Of a DNA stretch of 64,000 nucleotides, positions 1 through 7,557 are shown piece by piece. The position numbers and the translations under genes were made by a program. Below the pieces are notes generated by a model. It was not told the DNA's origin and searched no databases. It saw nothing but the letters and a program-made list of their open reading frames with translations. The stretch comes from RYN-230 sp963834705 (GTDB taxonomy: Bacteria; Actinomycetota; Actinomycetes; Streptosporangiales; Streptosporangiaceae). The DNA is taken from NCBI GenBank assembly GCA_963834705.1, contig CAWICV010000001.1, forward strand, positions 1,819,348 through 1,883,347. Reading direction: 5' to 3'. Each line of letters begins with the position of its first letter. Position 1 is the stretch's first letter.

Positions 1-579
1 CACCCGCCCGACCCGGCCCGCCGCCGCCGCGGTCAGCACGGTCTGCGCGGCCCGCACGTTGAACGCGCGCCGGGCCCGGTGCTCGGTGTCCGCCGACAAA
101 TCCACGTCGGTGTGCACCAGAACGTCCACGCCGGTCAGCCGGGCGGCCAGCGCTGGGTCGCGAACGTCGGCCAGCCGCCAGGTCACCCCGACGACGTCGC
201 CCCGGTGGTCATCGATCGCGATCACCCGGCGGGCAGCCGGCGACGCGGCCAGCCGCAGCGCCAGGGCGTGGCCGAGCCCGCGGGCCGCGCCGGTGATCGC
301 CACTACCGGGCCGCGCCCGGCGGGCTGGGCCCGCCCGGTGGCCAGCCTGGCCGTGGGCTCGGCAGGCGGCCCGGGCGTGGGCTCGGCGGCTGGGTCGGCG
401 GGCGGTCCGGGCGTGGGCTCGGCGGCTGGGTCGGCGGGCGGTCCGGGCGTGGGCTCGGCGGGCGGGGCTGCACCGCGATCAGCCCCGGGCGCGTCGCCGC
501 TACCAGCCCGGTTACCGCGGCCGGTACGCGGCCCCGGCTCGGTGCGCTTGCGGCGAACCTGGGCCTGTGCAGTGCTCAA
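1..579 (-). CDS. SDR/NAD-dependent epimerase family protein, N-terminal part (cut by window edge)
   Basis: The reading frame enters from the left edge, so only the N-terminal 193 residues or so are present. A low-complexity Pro/Ala/Glu-rich leader of about 90 residues precedes a Rossmann start, VVAITGAARGLG, near residues 92-103, which carries the GxxxGxG nucleotide-binding glycines. It continues with an acidic strand end (VIAIDD) and a DVRDP segment typical of extended SDR/epimerase proteins. I chose the TTG at 577-579 because GGGAG lies about ten bases upstream and no in-frame ATG was found. The gene is divergent from the metalloprotease at 645, so the short gap holds both promoters. The substrate cannot be inferred. 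The long leader is unusual for an SDR and contains a 12-residue tandem repeat. Confidence 0.7.
   Translation of the reverse strand, partial: MSTAQAQVRRKRTEPGPRTGRGNRAGSGDAPGADRGAAPPAEPTPGPPADPAAEPTPGPPADPAAEPTPGPPAEPTARLATGRAQPAGRGPVVAITGAARGLGHALALRLAASPAARRVIAIDDHRGDVVGVTWRLADVRDPALAARLTGVDVLVHTDVDLSADTEHRARRAFNVRAAQTVLTAAAAGRVGRV
361..456. repeat. 36-bp tandem repeat inside the SDR leader
   Basis: Two full 36-bp copies (385-420 and 421-456) follow a partial copy at 361-384. On the minus strand they encode the repeated peptide EPTPGPPADPAA. The period is a multiple of three, so copy-number change would lengthen the leader without breaking the frame. Confidence 0.85.
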
Positions 580-644
580 CGTGTGCCGCTCCCGGGATAA
601 CGTGGCGGATGTGACCCTTCCATCCTGCCTGAGAGGTCGCGGAG

Positions 645-2114
645 ATGGCTGATCCTCCCTTCGGCTTTGGCATGCCAGATCGTTCCGGGGGCTCTGGGGA
701 CCAGGGCGGTTCCGGTGGCTCGGGCGGCTCCGGGCAGCCGCCGGGCCCGGACAACCCGTTCGGTGACCCGCAGCAGTTCGCCGACGCGCTGCGCCAGTTC
801 GCCGACCTGATGTCCTGGCAGGGCGGCCCGGTCAACTGGGACCTGGCCAAGAACGTCGCCCGGCACACGGTCGCCGCCGAGGGCGACCCCAGTGTGCTGG
901 ACAGCGACCGGCAGAAGATCGTCGAGGCGATCCGGCTGGCCGACCTGTGGCTGGACGAGGTAACCGCGTTCCCCAGCGGGGTGCGCAGCGCGCAGGCCTG
1001 GAGCCGGTCGGAGTGGGTCGAGGCCACCCTGCCGGTCTGGTCCAAGTTGTGCGACCCGATCGCCGATAAGGCGGTCAACGCGATGGGCGGCATGCTGACC
1101 ATGGATCCGGGCGAGGGCGGTGAGCTGCCCGGCGAGCTGAATCAGGCGCTGCAGGCGGTCACCGGTGGCATGGGTGGCCTGGGCGCGCTGGGCAGCATGG
1201 GCGGCCTGGGCGCGATGATGCGCCGGATCGGCGGCATGATGGTCGGCGGCCAGACCGGCGCCGCCGTCGGCGCGTTGGCCCGCGAGGTGGTCAGCTCCAC
1301 CGATGTCGGCCTGCCGCTCGGCCCGGAGGGTGTCGCGGCGCTGCTCCCGTCGGGGGTGGCCGACTTCGGCGAGGGGCTGTCCGTCGGCGCGGACGAGATC
1401 CGCATCTTCCTGGCCCTCCGCGAGACCGCACATCACCGGCTGTTCGCGCACGTCCCATGGCTGCGTTCCCGGCTGCTGGCCGCGGTCGAGGACTATGCCC
1501 GGGGTATCACCGTGGACACCTCGGCGCTGCGCGACGCCATGCCGCAGATCGACCCGTCCAACCCGGAGGCGCTGCGCGACGCGCTGCAAGATGCCGCACT
1601 GTTCCAGCCCGAGGACACACCGCAGCAAAAGGCCGCACTGTCCCGGCTGGAGATCCTGCTGGCGCTGGTCGAGGGCTGGGTGGCCACGGTGGTCAGCGCG
1701 GCCGCCACCGGCCGCCTGCCGCAGGCTGAGGCACTGGCTGAGGCCATCCGGCGGCGCCGCGCCACCGGCGGCCCGGCCGAGCAGACGTTCGCCACCCTGG
1801 TCGGCCTGGAACTCCGGCCGCGCCGGCTGCGCGAGGCAGCTGCGTTGTGGCAGCAGCTCACCGAGGTGCGCGGCGTGGCTGGCCGGGACGCGGTGTGGTC
1901 GCACCCCGACCTGCTGCCCACCGCGGAGGACCTGGACGACCCGGCCGGGTTCGTGGCCGGCCGGGCGGAACTCGACATGTCCACCCTGAACCAGGAGATC
2001 GAGGCGGTCGAGGCCGACGCTGACGCGGCCAAGCCAGACGACGACGCGGCCAAGCCGGCCGACGACGGCCCCGATGCCGACGAGGGTCCCGGCGCCGAGG
2101 GTCCCAAGAACTGA
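645..2114 (+). CDS. Zinc-dependent metalloprotease, DUF2342 family
   Basis: This is a 489-residue protein of the actinobacterial DUF2342/zincin-like family. The N-terminus is a Gly-rich stretch after a short FGFGMP motif. The conserved core follows: GGPVNWDLAK near 60-70, LADLWLDE near 97, RSEWVEATLPVW near 122, the ETAHHRLFAHVPWL segment near 260-273 that carries the putative zinc-binding histidines, and RRRRATGGPAEQTFATLVGLELRPRR near 365-390. The C-terminus is an Asp/Ala-rich tail with short repeats. The ATG at 645 follows GGTCGCGGAG. It is a cytosolic or membrane-associated predicted hydrolase whose substrate is not known for the family. It sits in the conserved order metalloprotease, ThiF-like, AarF, WhiB7, UvrD2. 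Confidence 0.88.
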   Translation: MADPPFGFGMPDRSGGSGDQGGSGGSGGSGQPPGPDNPFGDPQQFADALRQFADLMSWQGGPVNWDLAKNVARHTVAAEGDPSVLDSDRQKIVEAIRLADLWLDEVTAFPSGVRSAQAWSRSEWVEATLPVWSKLCDPIADKAVNAMGGMLTMDPGEGGELPGELNQALQAVTGGMGGLGALGSMGGLGAMMRRIGGMMVGGQTGAAVGALAREVVSSTDVGLPLGPEGVAALLPSGVADFGEGLSVGADEIRIFLALRETAHHRLFAHVPWLRSRLLAAVEDYARGITVDTSALRDAMPQIDPSNPEALRDALQDAALFQPEDTPQQKAALSRLEILLALVEGWVATVVSAAATGRLPQAEALAEAIRRRRATGGPAEQTFATLVGLELRPRRLREAAALWQQLTEVRGVAGRDAVWSHPDLLPTAEDLDDPAGFVAGRAELDMSTLNQEIEAVEADADAAKPDDDAAKPADDGPDADEGPGAEGPKN

Positions 2115-2227
2115 CCCAGGCTTCCCTGATATCGGCGAACCGTGTGGTTCTCCGCACGCACCCGGGGCCTTCCTCACCGTCACTCAGACCACACTGGCCT
2201 CACAATTCCCGCCAGCGTTGTCCGCCA

Positions 2228-2283
2228 TTTCGTGATCATGGCCCAGGTAGGGTTCTAGCCCTACCAAGCCCATGATCACGAAA
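2228..2283. repeat. 56-bp imperfect palindrome
   Basis: The outer arms TTTCGTGATCATGG (2228-2241) and CCATGATCACGAAA (2270-2283) are perfect complements. An inner pair GGTAGGG/CCCTACC flanks TTCTAG. It lies about 110 bp after the metalloprotease stop. It could terminate that transcript, bind a dimeric regulator, or be a dispersed palindromic repeat of this genome. No T-tract follows on the plus strand, which weakens the classical terminator reading. Confidence 0.75.
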
Positions 2284-2478
2284 CCTCGCGCAGGTCCCCG
2301 GACCGGAGGGCCGTCCCCAATGTGGCTCACCAGCCCCACTGGCCGATCTGGCACCGCCTGTCCCGCCGGCTGGCCGCCGCGCAAACACGGGGGATGTTTC
2401 ATTCATGGGCCTCCAGCCCAGGCCGGGGGAATCGGACGAACGTTCCATTCATGCACATCAGCCCGGGCACGAGCGTGG

Positions 2479-2524
2479 TGATCAAACGTCTGGTGCTGCT
2501 GGGGCGACACCAAACGTTTGATCA
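2479..2524. repeat. 46-bp inverted repeat
   Basis: Arms TGATCAAACGTCTGGTG (2479-2495) and CACCAAACGTTTGATCA (2508-2524) are complementary except at one position, around a 12-bp loop. It lies about 130 bp upstream of the ThiF-like gene and so could be an operator or part of its leader. It shares the GATCA core with the palindrome at 2228 but is otherwise a different sequence. Confidence 0.75.
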
Positions 2525-2656
2525 TTATGGCGGCGCGCCGGTTCCCGCCGGAATCCGGTAAGACAATGGCCTGCTGGTGATTCGCGGGTGAGGATGAGGC
2601 GCGCATGTAGCGCGGGATGAGGCGGGAATGTCGGTATGTCGTGGCATGGTCACGGC

Positions 2657-3870
2657 ATGCGTCCAGCGATAAAGCCGGGGCTCCTGGTGGTCTGGCGGGA
2701 CCGGGACACGCTGCAGATCGGCATCGACCCGAGACGGGCGGTCGCGCTGACCGGGATGGGCCGGGCGGCAAGACTGATCGGGCTGCTGGACGGCAGCCGA
2801 GAGCACAGCCAGGTGCTGGCCGCGGCCGAGGAACTGGGCATCCCGCGGGACGCGGCCGACCAGGTAATCGGCCTGCTCACGGCGGCGGGTGCGGTGCAGG
2901 ACTTTCCGGCGGCCGAGCTGCGCGCGCTGCCGGACGGGCGGCGCGCGCGGCTGGCCCGTGAGCTGGCCACGGTGTCGCTGGCGCACGGCCACACCGACGG
3001 CGGGGCCCGGGCACTGGCCCGGCGGCAGGCGGCAACGGTGCTGGTGTACGGCGCGGGCCCGGTTGGGGCGGAGATTGCCAGCCTGCTGACCGCATCCGGC
3101 GTGAGCCGGGTGATGTGCACCGGCCGGGTGGGGCAGCCTCCGGCGCGGCCCGCCGTGCCCAGCCGGCCACGGACCCAGCGTCGCGGCACGCCCTCGGCCG
3201 CCCCCGGCCAGCCACCGCCTCATGCAGAATCTGGGCCGACCGGGCAATCATGGCTCGGGCCGCCCACCGGGCAGCGGCCGGCCAGACACCGGCCCAGGCG
3301 CGGGCGGCCGGGGAGCGGGCGGCCGGGGAGCGGGCGGCCGGGGAGCGGGCGGCCGGGGAGCGGGCGGCGGAGGCCACGCCGCGACCGCGGCGGATTAGTC
3401 CGCAGCGGGCTAATCCGCGCCGGCCGAATTCGCGGCCACAACCGGATCTGGCGGTGCTGACCGATGGGTACCCGGCTGAGTTACCGGCCGAGTTGGTGGC
3501 CAGCGGGGTGCTGCACCTGGCGGCGTCGGCCCGGGAGGCGATCGGTGTGGTCGGCCCGCTGGTGGTGCCGGGTCGGTCCGCCTGCCTGGGCTGCGTGGAG
3601 CTGGCCCGGAGCGACCGCGATCCGGCCTGGCCGCTCATCCTGGCCCAGGCAGCCGGGCAGGCGGCGCAGCCGGTGGCGTGCGCGGCCACGCTGGCCACCG
3701 CGGTCGCCGCGCAGGCGGTCAGCCAGGTGCTGAGCTGCCTCGATCTGGCTCAGCCGGCCGCGGCTGTGACCAACGCCACGCTGGAGCTTGTAGCACCGGG
3801 CTGGCAGTGGCGGCGGCGTAGCTGGCCGCGCCACGGGGAGTGCCGGTGTAGCACCCGCTTGGCGACCTGA
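2657..3870 (+). pseudogene. ThiF-family adenylyltransferase-like protein, frameshifted
   Basis: Two overlapping reading frames together match the actinobacterial ThiF/E1-like family. The first gives the N-terminal winged-helix-like part and the Rossmann start VLVYGAGPVGAEIASLL, reaching GVSRVM near 3112. The protein then continues only in the next frame, with a Gly/Ala/Arg-rich linker, VVPGRSACLGCVELARSDRDP (the usual CxxC-containing segment) and the C-terminus ending at 3870. The break is therefore near 3105-3125. A 15-bp tandem repeat lies downstream in the second part. I took the ATG at 2657 (MRPAIKPGL) as most like family starts; ATG 2636 is possible. The frameshift may be real or a read error in a GC-rich stretch. 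Function of the family member is not established. Confidence 0.65.
3301..3360 (+). repeat. 15-bp tandem repeat (four units) in the ThiF-like gene
   Basis: Four perfect copies of a 15-bp unit run from 3301 to 3360, followed by a partial unit. They encode repeated AGER in the second reading frame. The repeat lies downstream of the frameshift and is in frame itself. Confidence 0.9.
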
Positions 3871-3884
3871 CCGAGAATGAAGGT

Positions 3885-5528
3885 GTGAGCGATCTACCTC
3901 GACGAGCCGTGACCCGGACCGCAAAACTGGCTACCCTCCCCGCTGGCCTGATGGGCCGGACTGCCCTCGGGCTGGGCAAGCGCATTGGCGGGAAGCCCGC
4001 GGAGAGAGTCGCCGCGGAGATCCAGCAGCGCACCGCAGAGCAGATCTTCCGCGTGCTCGGCGAGCTCAAGGGCGGCGCGATGAAGCTCGGCCAGGCGCTG
4101 TCCATCTTCGAGGCCGCGCTGCCACCGGAGATCGCCGGACCGTACCGGGCCACCCTGACCAAGCTGCAGGAATCGGCCCCGCCGCTGCCCGCCAGAACCG
4201 TGCACGAGGTACTGGCAAGCGATCTCGGCCCGGACTGGCGGGACACGTTCCGCGAGTTCGACGACCAGCCCAAGGCGGCCGCGTCCATCGGGCAGGTGCA
4301 CCGCGCGGTCTGGCGGGACGGCCGGCAAGTGGCGGTGAAAATCCAGTACCCCGGGGCCGGGCGGGCGCTGCTCAGCGACTTCAACCAGATCAGCCGGCTC
4401 GGGCGGCTGTTCGGCGTGCTGATGCCCGGGCTGGAGGTCAAACCGCTGCTGGATGAGCTGCGGGCCCGGATCGCGGAGGAGATCGACTACCGGCTGGAGG
4501 CCACCTCACAGCAGGCCTTCGCGACCGCCTACGCCAACGACCCGGACATCTACGTGCCACAGGTGGTGCAGGCCACCGACCACGTGATCGTCACCGAGTG
4601 GATGGATGGCACGCCGCTAGCCCGGATCATCGAGGACGGTAGCCAGGAGGAACGTAACCGGGCCGGGATACTTTTCACCCGGTTCCTGTTCTCCGGCCCG
4701 GCTCGCGCCGGGCTACTCCATGCTGACCCGCATCCCGGCAACTTCCGGATGCTCGCCGACGGCCGGCTGGGCGTGCTCGACTTCGGCGCGGTGGACCGGC
4801 TGCCCGACGGCCTGCCGCCGTTCATCGGCAAGCTGCTCCGGATCATCCACAGTAACGGCGACATCCGCGAAGCCGAGGATGAGCTCCGCGAGCAGGGTTT
4901 CGTCCGGCCGGGCATCGAGGTCAACCTGGACGCGCTGTATACCTTCCTGGCTCCGCTGGCTGAGCCGTCCCGGCGGGACACGTTCAAGTTCAGCCGGGAA
5001 TGGCTGCGTTCCGAGGCGGCCCGGGTCACCGACCCGCGCTCGTCCAACCTGGGCCGGCGGCTCAACCTGCCGCCGTCCTACGTGCTGATCCACCGGGTGT
5101 CCACCGAGGGCATCGGGGTGCTCTGCCAGCTCGGGTCCGAAGGGCCGTTCCGGGCCGAGATGATCCGGTGGATGCCGGGCTACGCCCCGGATGAGACGGC
5201 CTCAGTCCAGCCCAGCCCGGACAGCATCAGCCCGGTTAGCACCGGCAGCAACGGCGCTGCCCCTGATGGCACCGCACTAGACGACACCGGCCTGGACGGC
5301 ACCGAACTAGACGACACCGGCCTAGACGACACCGAACTAGACGACACCGAACTAGATGGCACCGAACTAGATGGCACCGAACTAGATGGCACCGAACTAG
5401 ATGGCACCGAACTAGATGGCACCGAACTGGACGGCACCGGCCTGGACGGCACCGGCCTGGACGGCACCGTACTTGACCCCGGCCCGGAGGACCGGGACGC
5501 CCGTCCCGGCGACCTGGCCCCCCGCTGA
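3885..5528 (+). CDS. ABC1/AarF (UbiB-like) atypical kinase with pentapeptide-like tail
   Basis: This 547-residue protein carries the ABC1/ADCK hallmarks: the KxGQ motif in GGAMKLGQALS (about residue 66), the Ala-rich loop AAASIGQVHRA (about 130-140), the VAVKIQYPG lysine strand (about 149), HADPHPGNF (about 278) and LDFGAVDR (about 298). UbiB-family proteins are ATP-dependent enzymes linked to isoprenoid-quinone metabolism; the substrate here is unknown. After residue 455 there is a tail of about 14 five-residue units of the type LD-D/G-T-x, mostly LDGTE, that is not part of the family. The GTG at 3885 lies about 15 bases after the ThiF-like stop, suggesting co-transcription. The tail looks recently expanded because its DNA units are nearly identical. 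Confidence 0.9.
   Translation: MSDLPRRAVTRTAKLATLPAGLMGRTALGLGKRIGGKPAERVAAEIQQRTAEQIFRVLGELKGGAMKLGQALSIFEAALPPEIAGPYRATLTKLQESAPPLPARTVHEVLASDLGPDWRDTFREFDDQPKAAASIGQVHRAVWRDGRQVAVKIQYPGAGRALLSDFNQISRLGRLFGVLMPGLEVKPLLDELRARIAEEIDYRLEATSQQAFATAYANDPDIYVPQVVQATDHVIVTEWMDGTPLARIIEDGSQEERNRAGILFTRFLFSGPARAGLLHADPHPGNFRMLADGRLGVLDFGAVDRLPDGLPPFIGKLLRIIHSNGDIREAEDELREQGFVRPGIEVNLDALYTFLAPLAEPSRRDTFKFSREWLRSEAARVTDPRSSNLGRRLNLPPSYVLIHRVSTEGIGVLCQLGSEGPFRAEMIRWMPGYAPDETASVQPSPDSISPVSTGSNGAAPDGTALDDTGLDGTELDDTGLDDTELDDTELDGTELDGTELDGTELDGTELDGTELDGTGLDGTGLDGTVLDPGPEDRDARPGDLAPR
5276..5470 (+). repeat. 15-bp tandem repeat encoding the pentapeptide tail
   Basis: About 13 tandem 15-bp units of the form ACTAGATGGCACCGA and close variants lie at the 3' end of the AarF gene. 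Five successive units (5351-5425) are identical. The translated unit L-D-G-T-E read as T-E-L-D-G resembles the pentapeptide-repeat consensus. Confidence 0.9.
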
Positions 5529-5537
5529 AGACTCGAC

Positions 5538-5567
5538 GCGGGGGCGGCCGGTACCGGCCGCCCCCGC
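5538..5567. terminator. Bidirectional terminator-like 30-bp perfect palindrome
   Basis: A perfect 30-bp palindrome centred on GGTACC, with GCGGGGGCGGCC on one arm, lies ten bases after the AarF stop and 16 bases before the stop of the convergent small gene. Its position between converging genes suits a shared terminator. There is no clear T-run, as is usual in such GC-rich genomes. Confidence 0.65.
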
Positions 5568-5582
5568 TTCCCCGCTGGTTGG

Positions 5583-5768
5583 TCAGGACACTTGCCGCAG
5601 ATCGCGCAGTTGCCGCGCGGTGTGCTGTGCCCGCTCCAGCCGGCTGGCGGCCCGGTCTACCCGGCGTACCGCCCGGCGCACCGCTCGCAGGTGCGCTACC
5701 TGACCATCCAGGCGGGCCTGCGCCAGCAGTTCGCGATGCCGCGCTGCTGTGTAGTTGGTTGAGTACAT
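5583..5768 (-). CDS. Small basic hypothetical protein
   Basis: A 61-residue, Arg/Ala-rich, predicted all-helical protein beginning MYSTNYTAARHRELLAQARLD. The start is well supported: GGTGGAG lies six bases upstream of the ATG at 5768. No domain is recognised; similar short basic helical proteins occur widely in actinomycetes. It is encoded downstream of whiB7 on the same strand with a 52-bp gap, so it may be co-transcribed. Function unknown. Confidence 0.6.
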   Translation of the reverse strand: MYSTNYTAARHRELLAQARLDGQVAHLRAVRRAVRRVDRAASRLERAQHTARQLRDLRQVS

Positions 5769-5820
5769 CTCACTCCACCGCCCGTCTTCGCTGAGTGATT
5801 CGCTAGGGCTGACGACTGGG

Positions 5821-6192
5821 TCAGGCCGCCACGTCGTGCTTCCGCGGTCGTCCGCGCGGCCTCTTCCGCGGCACGATCTGGCCGCGCAGGAAGAGCTCGC
5901 CGCCCCAGACACCCCAGGGCTCACGGCGCTCCACGGCCCCGGACAGGCACGCCATCCGGGCGGCGCAACCGACACAGAGCGCCTTGGCCGTCTCCACATC
6001 CTGCGGAGACTCGGCGAAGAACAGCTCCGGGTCGTCGGTGCAGGGCAATTCCGCACTGCGCGCCGCTGGCACCACAGTGGGAGTCACCCCGGCCAGCCCG
6101 CTGCGCTGGCCTGACCGCACGGATTCTGGTGCCGAGACTGCCTCGAACCCCGCCGTGCCCGCTGCTACGGCGGCGGTACCGGGCCCGTACAT
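5821..6192 (-). CDS. whiB7: WhiB7-type (WblC) iron-sulfur transcription factor
   Basis: A 123-residue WhiB protein. The four cluster cysteines are C51, C73, C76 and C82, with the C-x2-C-x5-C spacing of the family. The GVWGG turn is near residues 94-98. The C-terminal AT-hook RGRPRK (113-118), preceded by VPRKRP, marks the WhiB7 subgroup. WhiB7 binds a 4Fe-4S cluster and the primary sigma factor, and drives intrinsic antibiotic-resistance genes after ribosome stress. The start ATG at 6192 has GAGGGG eight bases upstream. The N-terminal 45 residues are longer and more variable than the conserved core. The flanking order (AarF, WhiB7, UvrD2, mycoredoxin) matches the streptomycete wblC neighbourhood. 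Confidence 0.93.
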   Translation of the reverse strand: MYGPGTAAVAAGTAGFEAVSAPESVRSGQRSGLAGVTPTVVPAARSAELPCTDDPELFFAESPQDVETAKALCVGCAARMACLSGAVERREPWGVWGGELFLRGQIVPRKRPRGRPRKHDVAA

Positions 6193-6213
6193 TGTCCAAC
6201 CCCTCTCGTCCTG

Positions 6214-6241
6214 CTCTTACCGTCTCTCATGGGTCTGACAA
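6214..6241 (-). promoter_or_regulatory. Candidate whiB7 promoter with T-tract next to the -35
   Basis: On the minus strand TTGTCA (-35) is followed after 16 bases by TAAGAG (-10), and TTTT lies directly at the -35. An AT tract abutting the -35 is the known signature of WhiB7-activated, including autoregulated, promoters. The match is by eye and the -10 is weak. Confidence 0.35.
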
Positions 6242-6262
6242 AACGGCGGGCCCGACATGACT

Positions 6263-6295
6263 AAGGCCGCGGACCCGGTGCGGGTCCGCGGCCTT
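6263..6295. terminator. Strong hairpin between the hypothetical gene and whiB7
   Basis: A perfect 15-bp stem (AAGGCCGCGGACCCG and its complement) closes a three-base loop. On the minus strand it lies 23 bases after the stop of the upstream hypothetical gene and about 70 bases before the whiB7 start. It most likely terminates the upstream transcript. If whiB7 is read from further upstream it could instead act as a leader attenuator, as known for mycobacterial whiB7. Confidence 0.7.
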
Positions 6296-6318
6296 TGAGG
6301 GATCCAGGCCGGCCTTTT

Positions 6319-6627
6319 CTAGACCGGATCCCAGGCTGGAAGCGAACCCGTTTGGCTGCCACCCCGAGCGGCAGCGCTCATCGCGTGGGTGTACGTCTTG
6401 GCGGAGGTGCCCGGCTGGCCGAAGCTTGGCTTGACCTGGACAGACTCCTGGTCACGCCGCTGCGCGGGGGCACCGTCGATGATGACGCGCGGTCGCGCCG
6501 TCACCGGGTGCTCGGCCGGGCCGAGGAGAGCCGGCACGCCCGTGGGCAGGCAGGCACCTGGTGCGGCAGCAAAAGCCCCGGCCTGCGGGAGATCCGCGAC
6601 CGGAACCAGAAGCATGTTGTTATTCAC
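6319..6627 (-). CDS. Hypothetical protein
   Basis: A 102-residue protein. The GTG at 6627 is chosen because GGGAGG lies seven bases upstream; the product begins MNNNMLLVPVADLPQ. It has no signal peptide, membrane segment or recognised motif. The composition is Pro/Ala-rich in the middle, with a conserved-looking end SLPAWDPV. It lies between the thioesterase gene and whiB7 on the same strand and ends just before a strong hairpin, so it is probably its own short transcript. I do not recognise the family. Confidence 0.5.
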   Translation of the reverse strand: MNNNMLLVPVADLPQAGAFAAAPGACLPTGVPALLGPAEHPVTARPRVIIDGAPAQRRDQESVQVKPSFGQPGTSAKTYTHAMSAAARGGSQTGSLPAWDPV

Positions 6628-6725
6628 CAGGACACCTCCCTTCCTCATGGCGTCGTCAGCTCGCCCTGGAACATATGAGCAGCCTAAAGAACCTGGCCGG
6701 GGCAGGGCAACTCTTTTTCTGGCCA

Positions 6726-7541
6726 CTAGTGCAACTGGCGGATGAGTCCTTCCTGCACCACGGACACGACGAGCTCGCCCTGGTCAGTAAAGACTTGCCC
6801 GCGGGCTAGGCCGCGGGCGCCCGACGCGGACGGTGATTCCTGGTCGTAGAGCAGCCACCGGTCGGCCCGGAACGGCCGGTGGAACCACATTGCATGGTCC
6901 AGGCTGGCCCCGCTGATCCCGCCGTCGGCCCACGAGATGCCGTGCCTGCGCAGCACGGTGTCGAGCAGCGTCAGATCCGACACATACGTCATCAGGCAGA
7001 CGTGCAGCAGCGGGTCGTCGGGCAGGTCGCCGTCGGCGCGCAGCCAGACCAGGCTGTGCTCGGTCACCTCGGTGGGCGCCGTGAATACTGGCGAACCCAC
7101 GAAACGCAGGTCGATCGGGTTGCCGGCGAAGAACTCATGGCGGGACGCCGGGATCGACTCGGCCGACGGCACCGCGGGCATCGGCGACCCGTGCGACAGC
7201 CCCGGCTCGTCGTGATGGAACGACGCGGACAGGGTGAAGATCGTCTTGCCGTGCTGGATGGCGGATACCCGCCTGGTGGTGAACGACCGGCCGTCGCGCA
7301 CCCGGTCCACCAGGTAGGCGATGGGCACCGCTGGATCGCCCGGGCGGATGAAGTACGCGTGCAGCGAGTGCACCGGCCGGTCGGCGGGCACGGTCCGGCC
7401 CGCCGCGACCAGCGCCTGCCCGGCCACCTGCCCGCCGAATACCCGCTGCCGCCAGTCGCTGGGGCTACGGCCGCGGAAGATATTCGCCTCGATCTGCTCC
7501 AGGTCGAGCAGCTCGACCAGGCTGTCCAGGGCCTTACTCAC
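6726..7541 (-). CDS. tesB: Acyl-CoA thioesterase II (TesB-like)
   Basis: A 271-residue double hot-dog thioesterase, close to the family length. The N-terminal half has the WRQRVFGGQVAGQALVAA helix (about 30-47) and HSLHAYFIRPGD (about 58-69). The C-terminal half has SLDHAMWFHRPFRADRWLLYDQESP, with the conserved catalytic Asp, near 210-234, and ARGQVFTDQGELVVSVVQEGLIR at the end. It hydrolyses acyl-CoA to free acid and CoA in the cytoplasm. It is 16 bases downstream of the UvrD2 stop on the same strand, so the two are probably co-transcribed, a common arrangement near uvrD2. Confidence 0.92.
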   Translation of the reverse strand: MSKALDSLVELLDLEQIEANIFRGRSPSDWRQRVFGGQVAGQALVAAGRTVPADRPVHSLHAYFIRPGDPAVPIAYLVDRVRDGRSFTTRRVSAIQHGKTIFTLSASFHHDEPGLSHGSPMPAVPSAESIPASRHEFFAGNPIDLRFVGSPVFTAPTEVTEHSLVWLRADGDLPDDPLLHVCLMTYVSDLTLLDTVLRRHGISWADGGISGASLDHAMWFHRPFRADRWLLYDQESPSASGARGLARGQVFTDQGELVVSVVQEGLIRQLH

Positions 7542-7557
7542 CGTGGCACCGTACCGG

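Larger units (their letters stand above)
2115..2635. other. Intergenic region with two long palindromes
   Basis: No convincing gene is seen in this 520-bp gap. It holds two separate long inverted repeats (2228-2283 and 2479-2524). Between them is a loose direct repeat of the string TTCATTCATG (around 2400 and 2450). Base composition is more AT-balanced than in the flanking genes, which fits regulatory or repeat-derived DNA. Confidence 0.6.
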
